64,000 bases of DNA from Pantoea sp. CCBC3-3-1 (GCF_007981265.1 NZ_CP034363.1:124001-188000), one strand, 5' to 3'; shown: positions 10,124 to 19,162, numbered from the stretch's first letter. Translations and numbers: made by a program. The notes: a model not told the origin generated them from the sequence alone.

Positions 10124-10215
10124 TGTAAATTGCGCCGTTTCGTCGCGAAAAATGGATAATGACCCTCGGAAAAGCCTTAATCCGCAGCATGCAATACGTC
10201 ATAGCTTAACAAGCG

Positions 10216-10246
10216 GCCCTCATACGATATACTCAGGGCTGTTTTT
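10216..10246 (+). terminator. Weak hairpin with T-run after bcsC
   Basis: GCCCT (10216-10220) pairs with AGGGC (10235-10239), followed by TGTTTTT. The stem is short and the loop long, so this is at best a weak terminator between bcsC and pdeK. Confidence 0.3.
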
Positions 10247-10288
10247 GCTGCCCGTCCGTGGCAGCATTCAGTTTTGCGGAGAACAGGC

Positions 10289-12295
10289 TTGCGCGTTAGT
10301 CGTTCGTTAACGATAAAGCAGATGGCGACGGTATCAGGCGTTGCGGTGGTCACCATCTGTATTTTTATCGTGATTCAGCTTTTCCATTTTGTGCAGCAGC
10401 GCAGGATAGACTATGCCCAGCAGATGGAAAATATCGCGCATACCGTGCGCCAGCCGCTGTCGCAGTCGGTGCTGAAAGCCGATATTCGCCAGGCCGGGCG
10501 CATTCTCGACTCGCTGAAGCCAGCGGGTATTCTTGCCCGGGCGGAAGTCGTTCTGCCTAACGGATTACAGGCATTACACAGCGATTTTGAGCCGGAAAGG
10601 CCGGTGCCAAAACTGATCGCCCGGATTTTTGAACTGCCGGTACAAATCTCCGTGCCGCTTTACTCTGTTGAACCTGCGAATCCTAAACCGCTGGCCTGGC
10701 TTGTGTTACAGGCTGATTCGTGGCGGGTGTACCAGTTTATCCTGAGTGCGCTTTCCACCATGGTGACCACCTATTTGCTGCTGGCGCTGATCCTCTCGGT
10801 CGCCATTAGCTGGTGTATTAATAAACTGATCGTGCGTCCGCTGCGCCGCATTGCTAAAGAGCTGCACGATCTGCCGCCGCAGGAAGCGATCGGTCATCAG
10901 CTGGCGCTACCCGACCGGCATCGCGATGACGAACTGGGCATGCTCATTCGCAGCTATAACTACCAGCAGCAGATTGTGGAAACGGTGCATGATGAAATGA
11001 GCCGGTTAACCACGCGTGTTGCGCTGACCAATTTGCCTAACAAAGCTCTGTTCCTGGCGCTGTTAGAACAGCACCTGCAAACGGTGGGGCACGACGATTC
11101 TTTCACGGTGATGGTGCTGCGCATTGAAACCTTGCAGGAAGCCAACGGCGTGGTGACTGATGAGCAGCGCGACGCGCTGTTGTTGACGCTGCTGGATAAA
11201 ATTCGTAATTGCATTGATACCCATACGCTGGTCGGCCAACTGTCCGGCAGCGACCTGGTACTGTTAGTGAAGCGGGCTAACAATCCGTTTCGCGCGATGC
11301 GGCTGGCGCGCTTGCTGATGCTGCGACTGAACCAGCCGGTAGCGCTGCAACAGATGCAGCTGCGACCGAATATCAGCATCGGGCTGGCGCAGCGTAATGA
11401 TGAACATCTGTCTGCGCAGGATTTTCTGAGCCGCGCTGCGTCGGCAATGATGTCGGCACGGCATCAGGGAAAAAATCAGATCCTGTTCTTCGACCCGGCC
11501 ATGATGGAGCGGGCGCATAAACGCCTGACGCAGGAACACGATATTTTACAGGGGCTGGCTGACGAGCAGTTCTCACTGTTCCTTCAGCCGCAGGTCGATA
11601 TGCAAACCGGTGAGCTGGCGGGCGCAGAAGCGTTGCTGCGCATGCGCATGCCCGACGGCAGCTGGAGTCTGCCTGAAGAGCTCATTGTCAATGCAGAAGA
11701 GATTGGCGTAATGGGTTCACTGGGACGCTGGGTGCTGGAAGAATCCTGCCGCGTGCTGGCAGCCTGGCAGAAGCGGGGAATTAAACTGCCGCTGAGCGTT
11801 AATATCTCGGCAACCCAATTACGTGAGCCGGACATGGTGGCGCATGTCCAGGCGTTGATTCAGCGCCATCAAATTTGTCCGGGTAGCCTGATGTTGGAAA
11901 TTACGGAAACGGCGCAGATAGGCGAGCCGGAGCTGGCGCTGCGTTTGTTAAAAGAGTTGCAGCAGGTTGGCGTTTCGATCGCCCTTGACGATTTTGGCAT
12001 GGGCTACGCGAACCTGAACTGGCTCAGCCAGTTTAAATCGTTGCCGGTTAGCAAGCTGAAGATGGATCGCAGCTTTGTGTGCGAATTGCCTGACGACGAT
12101 ACGATGGTACGCATCGTGGCGGCGATTGCCGGCATTATCAAACTGGAAGTGATTGCTGAAGGCGTGGAAACCAGCGAACAGCGCGACTGGCTGCTGGCGC
12201 GCGGCATCCGCATCGGTCAGGGCTATCTTTATTCTGAAGCGCTGTCGGTTGACGCCTTCAACGATCGGTACTTTACGGAAAGCGCTCAGGCATAA
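10289..12295 (+). CDS. pdeK: PdeK (YhjK/HmsP-like) membrane c-di-GMP phosphodiesterase
   Basis: A 668-residue inner-membrane protein with a transmembrane helix, a periplasmic sensor loop, a second helix (about residues 150-175), a HAMP-like linker, a degenerate GGDEF domain (SGSDL at about residue 319 instead of GGDEF) and a complete EAL domain (EALLR at about 447, DDFGMGYAN at about 566, EVIAEGVET). It should hydrolyse c-di-GMP but not make it. I chose the TTG at 10289 because GGAG lies 7 nt upstream and the resulting MRVSRSLTIKQM start matches E. coli YhjK; another TTG at 10274 lacks support. Its position after bcsC suggests local damping of cellulose synthesis. Confidence 0.92.
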   Translation: MRVSRSLTIKQMATVSGVAVVTICIFIVIQLFHFVQQRRIDYAQQMENIAHTVRQPLSQSVLKADIRQAGRILDSLKPAGILARAEVVLPNGLQALHSDFEPERPVPKLIARIFELPVQISVPLYSVEPANPKPLAWLVLQADSWRVYQFILSALSTMVTTYLLLALILSVAISWCINKLIVRPLRRIAKELHDLPPQEAIGHQLALPDRHRDDELGMLIRSYNYQQQIVETVHDEMSRLTTRVALTNLPNKALFLALLEQHLQTVGHDDSFTVMVLRIETLQEANGVVTDEQRDALLLTLLDKIRNCIDTHTLVGQLSGSDLVLLVKRANNPFRAMRLARLLMLRLNQPVALQQMQLRPNISIGLAQRNDEHLSAQDFLSRAASAMMSARHQGKNQILFFDPAMMERAHKRLTQEHDILQGLADEQFSLFLQPQVDMQTGELAGAEALLRMRMPDGSWSLPEELIVNAEEIGVMGSLGRWVLEESCRVLAAWQKRGIKLPLSVNISATQLREPDMVAHVQALIQRHQICPGSLMLEITETAQIGEPELALRLLKELQQVGVSIALDDFGMGYANLNWLSQFKSLPVSKLKMDRSFVCELPDDDTMVRIVAAIAGIIKLEVIAEGVETSEQRDWLLARGIRIGQGYLYSEALSVDAFNDRYFTESAQA

Positions 12296-12499
12296 AACTC
12301 GCCTGCTTTATCCTCCTCTCCTTCAGTTCGTTGCCGTCAGTGCAGCGGCTGAAGTGATTCAGCTCATAAAATCGCATGCTGCCTGTTGGTAATAGATATG
12401 AGGTTATATCAATCCCGTTAATGGGGTGTTATTTTTTGCCCTCATGTTGACTATAACAACAGCAATGTCACCCGCCATCCAGGCCGTAACGGATATTTT

Positions 12500-13786
12500 A
12501 TGAAAACTTCCCTGTTTAAAAGCCTCTATTTTCAGGTATTAACCGCTATCGCTGTCGGCGTCCTGCTGGGTCACTTTTATCCCGAGCTGGGTGCTCAGAT
12601 GAAACCGCTGGGCGACGCTTTCGTTAAGCTAATTAAAATGATTATCGCGCCGGTTATCTTTTGCACCGTCGTGACCGGCATTGCGGGCATGGAAAGCATG
12701 AAGGCCGTTGGCCGGACGGGCGCAGTGGCGCTGCTCTATTTTGAAGTTGTCAGTACGATCGCCCTGATTATTGGGCTGGTGGTGGTCAACGTTCTTCAGC
12801 CTGGCGCAGGGATGAACGTCGATCCTGCCACCCTGGATGCGAAAGCCGTGGCGGTATATGCACAGCAGGCTGAGCAGCAGGGTATTGTCGCTTTTCTGCT
12901 GGATATTATTCCTGGCAGCGTGATCGGCGCCTTCGCCAGCGGCAATATTCTTCAGGTGCTGCTGTTTGCCATTCTGTTTGGCTTTGCGCTGCACCGCATG
13001 GGCGACAAGGGCACGCTGGTCTTTAACTTTATCGACAGCTTCTCCAGAGTCATCTTCGGTATTATCAATATGATCATGCGCCTGGCGCCGATCGGTGCCT
13101 TTGGTGCCATGGCCTTTACCATTGGTAAATATGGCGTCGGCTCGCTGGTCCAGCTGGGTCAGTTGATTATTTGCTTCTACATCACCTGCCTGCTGTTCGT
13201 GGTGGTGGTGCTCGGGCTGATCGCCCGCGTCACCGGCTTTAATATCTTTAAATTTATTGCCTATATCAAAGAAGAACTGCTAATCGTGCTGGGAACGTCC
13301 TCCTCTGAATCCGCGCTGCCACGCATGCTGGATAAGATGGAGAAGCTGGGCTGCAAAAAATCCGTTGTGGGTCTGGTTATCCCAACCGGTTATTCGTTCA
13401 ACCTGGACGGCACCTCAATTTATCTGACGATGGCGGCGGTGTTTATCGCTCAGGCCACCAATGCGCATATGGATATCCTGCATCAGATTACGCTGTTGGT
13501 TGTGCTGTTGCTGTCGTCAAAAGGCGCAGCGGGCGTCACCGGGAGCGGGTTTATCGTGCTGGCCGCGACGCTCTCCGCCGTCGGTCATTTACCGGTGGCG
13601 GGCCTGGCGTTGATTCTCGGCATCGACCGTTTTATGTCCGAGGCGCGTGCGCTCACCAACCTGGTTGGCAACGGCGTCGCGACCATCGTGGTAGCAAAAT
13701 GGGTCGATCAGCTGGATGAGAAACAGCTAAAACAGACGCTGAACGCGGGTAAAAAGCCAAAAAAGCTGTCTGAAAATCAGCTTTAA
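12500..13786 (+). CDS. dctA: DctA, C4-dicarboxylate/H+ symporter
   Basis: A 428-residue member of the dicarboxylate/amino acid:cation symporter (DAACS) family, which imports succinate, fumarate, malate and aspartate. Family signatures are visible: the serine-rich loop [13 protein letters not shown] (about residues 269-281), the motif [19 protein letters not shown] (about 299-317) and the tip region [13 protein letters not shown] (about 340-352). Eight transmembrane helices plus two re-entrant loops are expected. Length equals enteric DctA. It is monocistronic, ending at the strong hairpin at 13813-13849. DctA is usually under DcuSR and CRP control; I could not pick out a confident CRP site in the 204-bp upstream gap. 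Confidence 0.96.
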   Translation: MKTSLFKSLYFQVLTAIAVGVLLGHFYPELGAQMKPLGDAFVKLIKMIIAPVIFCTVVTGIAGMESMKAVGRTGAVALLYFEVVSTIALIIGLVVVNVLQPGAGMNVDPATLDAKAVAVYAQQAEQQGIVAFLLDIIPGSVIGAFASGNILQVLLFAILFGFALHRMGDKGTLVFNFIDSFSRVIFGIINMIMRLAPIGAFGAMAFTIGKYGVGSLVQLGQLIICFYITCLLFVVVVLGLIARVTGFNIFKFIAYIKEELLIVLGTSSSESALPRMLDKMEKLGCKKSVVGLVIPTGYSFNLDGTSIYLTMAAVFIAQATNAHMDILHQITLLVVLLLSSKGAAGVTGSGFIVLAATLSAVGHLPVAGLALILGIDRFMSEARALTNLVGNGVATIVVAKWVDQLDEKQLKQTLNAGKKPKKLSENQL

Positions 13787-13812
13787 GCCGTTAAATCAGT
13801 AAATATCCCTTC

Positions 13813-13849
13813 AAATGCCCGCCGTGACTTGCCCTCACGGCGGGCATTT
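13813..13849 (+). terminator. Strong hairpin after dctA
   Basis: AAATGCCCGCCGTGA (13813-13827) and TCACGGCGGGCATTT (13835-13849) form a perfect 15-bp stem with a 7-nt loop, 27 nt after the dctA stop. The symmetric AAAT/ATTT ends could make it work in both directions. Confidence 0.8.
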
Positions 13850-14017
13850 GCATAATAACCCCCAACGTTTTTCGTCATTTTTCACTTTCCGGTGGGACAT
13901 CCCCGCCGTCGTGTGGTCTAAGAAGCTGTCCGTCCTAAAATAGCGGCTTCCCTGCGTGTGCAGCAGGCCGTAGATCACCAGTGATTTTTTTTGGTTTGTG
14001 ATTGAGTAGGGGTTCAC

Positions 14018-15508
14018 ATGCAGGGCACCAGAATGGGTTATTTAGTTGGTGGAATTTTGCTGGCGATTGTCAGCAGTACTGTGCAGGCTGAAACACTCCA
14101 ACCCGATCCCGCCTGGCAGCAGGGAAAGCTGGATAATGGCTTTCGCTGGCAGGTGTTGACAACGCCACAGCGTCCCAGCGACCGCGTTGAAGTCCGCCTG
14201 CTGGTTGATGCCGGTTCGCTGGAGGAAAATACCCAGCAGACGGGATACAGCCATTTATTACCGCGTTTAGCTTTGGTGCATAACGCGAAGCTTGATACCG
14301 CCCAGCAGCGCGCGCTGTGGCAGCAAAGCATCAATCCGGATCGCCCGCAGCCGCCGGCCGTCACGTCTTACGATTACACGCTCTATACGCTTAGCCTGCC
14401 CAATAACCGCCCTGAAGTGCTGAAAGAAGCCATGAACTGGCTGGCGGCCACCGTTGGCGACATGGCAATCAACGAACAGACGGTAAATACGGCGCTGAAC
14501 GCGGACGATCCTATCGCGACCTGGCCAGGTAACCCGCACGATCTGTGGTGGCGCTATCGCCTGAAAGGTTCAACGCTGTTGGGGCATGATCCTCTTGCGC
14601 CAGTCAGCGTGCCGGTCGATCTTGAAAAGCTTAATGCGTTTTATAAACAGTGGTATACGCCTGATGCCATGACGCTGTTTGTGGTCGGCAACGTTGAAGG
14701 GCGGGGCCTGGTCGAGCAAATCAATAAAACTTTCTCGCCGCTACAGGGGAAACGAGACGTGCCGTCACCGGTACCTACGCTTTCTCCTCTACCACAACAG
14801 CCGATTAACCTGGCGAGCGACAATCTCAGCCAGGATCGCCTGTCGCTGGTGTGGGATAACCCATGGCAACCCATTCGTGACTCGCAAAACCTGCTGCGCT
14901 ACTGGCAGAGTGACCTGGCCCGTGAGGCGCTGTTCTGGCATGTTCAGCGTGTGTTGAGCGATAACAAAGCGCAGAAAGTGCAGGTCGGTTTTGACTGCCG
15001 GGTACTTTATCAGCGTGCGCAGTGTACGATTAATCTGGATGCGGACAACTCGTCGTTAGCCAGCAACCTTAGCCTGGTGGCGCATGAGATGGCCAATATC
15101 CGTGATAACGGTCTGCCGCAGGAAGAGTTTGATGCGCTGATGGCGCAAAAAACCGCTGAATTAAACAAGCTGTTTGCAACTTATGCGCGCACCAATACCG
15201 ATGTGCTGATGAACCAGCGTTTGCGTTCGCAACAAAATGCCGTAGTGGATATTGCGCCTGAACAGTATCAGAAACTGCGTCAGGGTTTTCTGTCGGCGCT
15301 GACGCTGCAAATGATGAATCAGGAACTGAAGCAGCAGCTGTCGCAGGATCTCACCATGGTACTGATGCAGCCGCAGGGCGAAGCAGAAACCAATGTGCAG
15401 ACCCTGCATGACAGCTGGCAAAAGATCATGGCTCCTGCCGCAGAAACTGTCCCGACGGTGGATGAAATCAAGCCGGAAGTCTCTGATATTCCCGCATCAC
15501 AGAACTGA
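14018..15508 (+). CDS. yhjJ: YhjJ, periplasmic M16-peptidase-like protein
   Basis: A 496-residue protein with a signal peptide (cleavage near VQA, residue 24), followed by two M16 (insulinase/pitrilysin)-fold lobes. In the first lobe the zinc-binding HxxEH motif is replaced: the corresponding segment reads YSHLLPRLALVHN, so metallopeptidase activity is unlikely. E. coli YhjJ has the same type of loss, as I recall it. The phrases DGFRWQVLTTPQRPSDR-like region near residue 45 and WYTPDAMTLFVVGNV (about 209-223) are typical. Function is unknown. It sits between dctA and kdgK as in E. coli. Confidence 0.9.
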   Translation: MQGTRMGYLVGGILLAIVSSTVQAETLQPDPAWQQGKLDNGFRWQVLTTPQRPSDRVEVRLLVDAGSLEENTQQTGYSHLLPRLALVHNAKLDTAQQRALWQQSINPDRPQPPAVTSYDYTLYTLSLPNNRPEVLKEAMNWLAATVGDMAINEQTVNTALNADDPIATWPGNPHDLWWRYRLKGSTLLGHDPLAPVSVPVDLEKLNAFYKQWYTPDAMTLFVVGNVEGRGLVEQINKTFSPLQGKRDVPSPVPTLSPLPQQPINLASDNLSQDRLSLVWDNPWQPIRDSQNLLRYWQSDLAREALFWHVQRVLSDNKAQKVQVGFDCRVLYQRAQCTINLDADNSSLASNLSLVAHEMANIRDNGLPQEEFDALMAQKTAELNKLFATYARTNTDVLMNQRLRSQQNAVVDIAPEQYQKLRQGFLSALTLQMMNQELKQQLSQDLTMVLMQPQGEAETNVQTLHDSWQKIMAPAAETVPTVDEIKPEVSDIPASQN

Positions 15509-15514
15509 CCGCGC

Positions 15515-15550
15515 GCCCCGGTATTCAGCAGGATACCGGGGCCGTTTATT
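15515..15550 (+). terminator. Rho-independent terminator of yhjJ
   Basis: GCCCCGGTAT (15515-15524) pairs with ATACCGGGGC (15533-15542), followed by CGTTTATTT. It lies between the convergent yhjJ and esterase genes and could serve both. Confidence 0.8.
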
Positions 15551-15558
15551 TCGTGCCT

Positions 15559-16440
15559 TCACCACACACGGGCGCGCAGCCACTCATTGACCAACATTGG
15601 CCAGCTTGCCAGGGGCAGATCGGCAACGTTGCGAATGCCAAAGCCGTGCCCGCCTTTCTCATAGAAGTGCAGTTCACTGGGAACACCATGTTCTCTGAGC
15701 GCGCTAAACATCACCATACTGTTGTTAATCGGTACAGATTCATCATTAACTGCATGGATCAATAACGTTTGTGGCGTTTGATCCGTGACGCGGGTTTCCA
15801 TTGAATACCCATCAATTTCTCGTTGGGTGGGATGCTCGCCTAATAAACGCAGCCGCGAGCCTGCATGAGCCAGCCCTTCACGCATGCTGATTACCGGATA
15901 GAGCAGCACCAGCGCATCAGGCCGGGCAGCCAGTGAATCGGCAATGTCCTGCACCGGATAGAGTTTCTCCGCGAAGCGGGTGCCGACGCTGGCCGCGACA
16001 TGTCCACCAGCCGAAAAACCCATCATGACAATACGTTTGCCATTCAACCCACGTGCCGCCCGATGACGTAATACGCGTACTGCCCGTTGCGCATCCGCCA
16101 GCGGCGCATCGGCCGCTTCATGGTGTCCATCCTGCGGGAAACGGTAGGTCATGACCGCCAGCGTGTAGCCCATGGCGGTAAAAAACATCGCCAGCGCGCT
16201 CCCTTCTTTATCGATCATAATGCGTTCAAAGCCGCCGCCTGGTGCCACCAGCAGCGTCACGCCGTTAGACGTCTCGGGATACCAGAAAGCCAGCTCGGGA
16301 CAGCGAACGCCGGAAGCAGCACGGTCAAAAGGCTCATATTCTTTCGCCAGGTCGATAATTTGCGGACGCGCCCGCGAATCACTGGCGCCAGGCGCCTCGC
16401 CTTGTGGCCAGATATTAACAATTTCAGTTTTCATAGGCAT
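15559..16440 (-). CDS. Alpha/beta hydrolase, carbohydrate acetyl-esterase/BD-FAE-like
   Basis: A 293-residue cytosolic alpha/beta hydrolase. Visible catalytic features are an oxyanion-type loop VAPGGGFERI (about residues 64-73), the nucleophile elbow GFSAGGH (about 142-148), an acid in HAVNDESVPIN (about 231-241) and the histidine in GGHGFG (about 266-271). The order and the tripeptide GGG place it with acetyl-xylan-esterase/BD-FAE-type hydrolases. The substrate is unknown, possibly acetylated plant sugars given the other catabolic genes in the window. It is an insertion relative to the E. coli yhjJ-kdgK order. Confidence 0.75.
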   Translation of the reverse strand: MPMKTEIVNIWPQGEAPGASDSRARPQIIDLAKEYEPFDRAASGVRCPELAFWYPETSNGVTLLVAPGGGFERIMIDKEGSALAMFFTAMGYTLAVMTYRFPQDGHHEAADAPLADAQRAVRVLRHRAARGLNGKRIVMMGFSAGGHVAASVGTRFAEKLYPVQDIADSLAARPDALVLLYPVISMREGLAHAGSRLRLLGEHPTQREIDGYSMETRVTDQTPQTLLIHAVNDESVPINNSMVMFSALREHGVPSELHFYEKGGHGFGIRNVADLPLASWPMLVNEWLRARVW

Positions 16441-17072
16441 TCCTGCTTATCATTATTTTAAAGTATAGGCGAGCCCGAAAAATAACCGGTACTATTATTC
16501 TTCCCGCTGTAATAACCGCAGCATTGCCGATTTATAAAGATGGCGTCCAGTATTTAACGTCAATCCAGCGCAGTTTCAGACTTTGTCCAGGGTCCAATTT
16601 TAACATCATTAGTCAGCGTAGCTTTCATTATCAGAAACGCGTTTAAAAATAAGAGTGATTGAAATTTTATTAATTTAATCAACAGGTTGCTTTTCTGTGT
16701 GCGATGAAGGCTGCGTGAGGGGCTAAGGTTAATGGCCCGCCGGTTTTAATTTAATAAGTCAAATATTCTGACTTTTCTCAAATTTGTCATAACAACCCGG
16801 GTTCAGCTGTCCATGCTATTAGCCGTGCCTGTATTGGCTCGCTCTGTAACGATAATAAGGAAGGAAGATGGAGAATTTTCTGCACATATCAGAGTTTAAT
16901 GCAACTCAAGAGGAATAATGCATTAATTGCAGCGAGCTGGCTCGCAAAGCATTATTTACTTTGTTTCATAATACGTTTTTCCACTGTACAGTCCGGCTTC
17001 TGTTCTCCCAGGGATAAGGGAGAAATCCAGAGCATAAGCCCAATCAGGCTGGATTATTATTCTGAGGCAGGG
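16441..17072. other. 632-bp intergenic region before rpn
   Basis: A largely AT-rich stretch with no sizeable gene. It contains the promoter of the leftward esterase and probably that of the rightward Rpn gene. The only coding candidate is a 16-codon ORF at 16868-16918, listed separately. The rpn frame is open from 16899, but without a ribosome site there. Confidence 0.6.
16868..16918 (+). CDS. Possible 16-residue upstream peptide
   Basis: ATG at 16868 opens a 16-residue frame (MENFLHISEFNATQEE) preceded by AAGGAAG, one of the better ribosome sites in this region. It ends about 155 nt before the rpn start. It may be a leader peptide or chance; nothing in its sequence is recognisable. Confidence 0.2.
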   Translation: MENFLHISEFNATQEE

Positions 17073-17993
17073 ATGATGAAGAAAGAAAAAACGTTACCAA
17101 CACCCCACGACGCTACCTTCAGGCTGTTTCTGAGTAATCTGGAGACGGCCAGAGATTTTATGGAACTGCATTTGCCGCAGGAACTACGGACGCTGTGCGA
17201 TCTGAACACGCTTCACCTGGAGTCGGGTAGCTTTGTTGAGGATGATTTACGGCCTTATTACAGCGACGTGCTCTACAGTCTGCAAACGCTGAGCGGCGAA
17301 AGCTACATTCACGTGCTTATTGAACATCAGAGCAGTCCCGACAGGCATATGGCATTCAGGCTGATGCGTTATGCGATTGCGGCCATGCAGCGCCATCTTG
17401 ATGCAGGACATAAACAGCTGCCGCTGGTCATTCCAATGCTTTTCTACACCGGTAAGCGCAGTCCATACCCCTATCCCATGAACTGGCTACAGGCGTTTGA
17501 CAATCCTCAGATGGCGAAACGGCTCTATTGTAGTGGTTTTTCTCTGGTTGATATTACCGTGATCCCTGATGATGAGATCATGCAGCACCGTCGTATGGCT
17601 GCGCTGACGTTGTTGCAAAAACATATTCATCAACGCGATCTGGCGAAGCTTATGGACCGGCTGGTCACGCTTCTGATGGCTGGTCAACTTACCCGCCAGC
17701 AGGTAATATCGCTGGTAAACTATATCGCGCAGGCAGGCGAAACGGCGGATGCGGGTACCTTTGTTCGCGAACTGGCACATCGGGTGCCACCACATGGAGA
17801 TGAACTGATGACCATTGCACAACAGCTGGAACAGAAGGGCATTGAAAAGGGCATTGAAAAGGGCATGGAAAAAGGCCGTAAGGAAGAAGCGCTCAAAATA
17901 GCCTTTACGATGTTAAAAAAAGGTCTCGATCGTAATATGGTTAAAGAAGTTACCGGCTTATCTGAAAAAGAATTAGCACAATTTCAGCACTGA
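17073..17993 (+). CDS. Rpn family recombination-promoting nuclease (RpnL, full-length toxin form)
   Basis: A 306-residue PD-(D/E)XK nuclease of the RpnA-E/transposase_31 family. The N-terminal nuclease domain shows the usual HDATFRLFL start (residues 11-19), a catalytic aspartate in YYSDVLYSL and the ExQ motif in YIHVLIEHQSS (about residues 87-97). The C-terminal quarter is a helical tail with KGIE-type tetrapeptide repeats. ATG at 17073 or 17076 is supported by GAGG 5-8 nt upstream; the frame is open back to 16899 without a ribosome site. Established work on E. coli shows full-length Rpn proteins are toxic DNases in phage defence, held in check by a separately translated C-terminal fragment. 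It is a mobile accessory gene between yhjJ and kdgK. Confidence 0.88.
   Translation: MMKKEKTLPTPHDATFRLFLSNLETARDFMELHLPQELRTLCDLNTLHLESGSFVEDDLRPYYSDVLYSLQTLSGESYIHVLIEHQSSPDRHMAFRLMRYAIAAMQRHLDAGHKQLPLVIPMLFYTGKRSPYPYPMNWLQAFDNPQMAKRLYCSGFSLVDITVIPDDEIMQHRRMAALTLLQKHIHQRDLAKLMDRLVTLLMAGQLTRQQVISLVNYIAQAGETADAGTFVRELAHRVPPHGDELMTIAQQLEQKGIEKGIEKGMEKGRKEEALKIAFTMLKKGLDRNMVKEVTGLSEKELAQFQH
17808..17993 (+). CDS. Internal in-frame start encoding an RpnS-type antitoxin
   Basis: Inside the rpn gene an in-frame ATG at 17808 is preceded by GGAG (17796-17799) with an ideal 8-nt spacing. Translation from it gives a 61-residue protein starting MTIAQQLEQKGIEK, containing the tetrapeptide repeats and the whole C-terminal helical domain. 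This is the arrangement described for RpnA/RpnS pairs, where the short product binds and blocks the full-length nuclease. What I see is the start and ribosome site; the antitoxin role is inferred from the family. Confidence 0.7.
   Translation: MTIAQQLEQKGIEKGIEKGMEKGRKEEALKIAFTMLKKGLDRNMVKEVTGLSEKELAQFQH
17835..17870 (+). repeat. 12-bp coding tandem repeat (KGIE x3) in rpn
   Basis: Three in-frame 12-bp units AAGGGCATTGAA, AAGGGCATTGAA and AAGGGCATGGAA encode KGIE-KGIE-KGME, followed by a partial AAAGGC. Repeat number here varies between strains in known Rpn proteins and lies in the dimerising helix of RpnS. Confidence 0.85.
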
Positions 17994-18014
17994 TTTAGCT
18001 GCGGGCGTGGAAAA

Positions 18015-18059
18015 CCATGACAGCGCCACACCTTTGCAGCGCTGTGGATCGCTTCATGG
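18015..18059. terminator. Palindromic convergent terminator between rpn and kdgK
   Basis: CCATGA, AGCG and CCACA (18015-18030) pair with TGTGG, CGCT and TCATGG (18043-18059) with small bulges. It lies in the 69-bp gap between two converging genes. No long T-run follows. Confidence 0.55.
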
Positions 18060-18062
18060 CAG

Positions 18063-18992
18063 CTACTGCGGCATTGCCGTCAGCGGAATGATAGCGCCGC
18101 GATGCTGAATAACCGTACTGGCCGTCAGATGACCGCGCTGCGCCGCCTCTGAAGCGCTGCCGCCGCTGAGGCGTACTGCCAGATAGCCCGCGCTAAACGA
18201 ATCCCCGGCGGCGGTTGTATCGACCACGCTGGCGGCGGGTAATGTTATGGCAGGCACCTCGACGACCGCTTCCCCGACTAAAGATATCAGACAAGATTCA
18301 GCGCCCCGTTTAATCACCACCTCACTAACGCCAGCGGCATGCGTGCGGCCGATAACCTGACTCAACTTCGCTTCGCCCCAGAGCAAGGTTTCATCATCCA
18401 GCGTCAAAAAAGCGATATCCGTATGCGCCAGCATCCGTTGGTAAGCGTCCTGACTCTCTTTTACCGAAGCCCACAGCCGTGGACGGTAATTATTGTCGAA
18501 AATGATTTTCCCGCCACGCTGTCGACAGTCAGCCAGCAACGCCAGCAGTTTTTCTCTGCTTTGCGGACTAAGAATGGCAAGGCTGATACCGCTCAGGTAG
18601 AGATAATCAAAGCTGGCCAGCTGCTGACAGATTTCTTTAGCACCTTCGCTTTCCAGCCAGAAACGCGCAGCGGCATCGTTTCGCCAGTAGTAAAACGTCC
18701 GCTCACCGCGTGCATCGGTTTCGATGACGTATAAACCTGGCAGCTTATCCTCCATGCGTTGAATGAGCGCGGTTTGCACCTTTTCCTGCTGCCAGGCGGC
18801 AAGCATTTCACTGCTGAAACTGTCTGTCCCTAACGCGGTGACATAATGGACGCTAAGCTGGTCAGCGACCTGTCGGGCAATATAAACGGCGGTATTCAAC
18901 GTATCACCACCAAAGCCGCGGCTCAGGCCGGTTTCTCTCTGGGAAAGTTCGATCATACATTCGCCAATAACGGCGATATTTTTCGTTGTCAT
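18063..18992 (-). CDS. kdgK: KdgK, 2-dehydro-3-deoxygluconate kinase
   Basis: A 309-residue PfkB/ribokinase-family sugar kinase that phosphorylates 2-keto-3-deoxygluconate to KDPG, feeding the Entner-Doudoroff aldolase. Visible motifs are the N-terminal IAVIGECMIELSQ, the substrate loop RGFGGDTLNTAVYIAR (about residues 23-38) and the C-terminal anion-hole motif VDTTAAGDSFSAGYL (about residues 255-269) with the catalytic aspartate. I start at 18992 (MTTKNIAVIG), matching E. coli KdgK; the in-frame ATG at 18998 is also possible. A KdgR-like box lies upstream at 19053-19071. It completes the uronate pathway begun by the operon at 42-46.6 kb. Confidence 0.95.
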   Translation of the reverse strand: MTTKNIAVIGECMIELSQRETGLSRGFGGDTLNTAVYIARQVADQLSVHYVTALGTDSFSSEMLAAWQQEKVQTALIQRMEDKLPGLYVIETDARGERTFYYWRNDAAARFWLESEGAKEICQQLASFDYLYLSGISLAILSPQSREKLLALLADCRQRGGKIIFDNNYRPRLWASVKESQDAYQRMLAHTDIAFLTLDDETLLWGEAKLSQVIGRTHAAGVSEVVIKRGAESCLISLVGEAVVEVPAITLPAASVVDTTAAGDSFSAGYLAVRLSGGSASEAAQRGHLTASTVIQHRGAIIPLTAMPQ

Positions 18993-19052
18993 GGTCATCA
19001 ACCCGTTACATTTTTGCTCTAGTCTCGCTGTGCAGAGGGTTTGAGTCAATAT

Positions 19053-19071
19053 TTTAAAACGCTGTTTTATT
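19053..19071 (-). promoter_or_regulatory. KdgR-like operator upstream of kdgK
   Basis: TTTAAAACGCTGTTTTATT matches 17 of 19 positions of the palindromic KdgR consensus AATRAAAYRNYRTTTYATT. It lies about 61 bp upstream of the kdgK start, where the pectin/KDG repressor KdgR is known to act in plant-pathogenic enterics. Confidence 0.65.
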
Positions 19072-19162
19072 TTTATAAAGCGCAGCTTTTTTAGCTGCAA
19101 AAAACGTTTTCAGCTGAAATAAAGCTTAATGATGCCACCGCTATTGTGATGAATTTTCGCCA

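Noticed and set aside
16899..17072. Longer N-terminus for the Rpn protein
   Set aside because: There is no ribosome site at 16899, the added residues look non-conserved, and GAGG supports 17073/17076.
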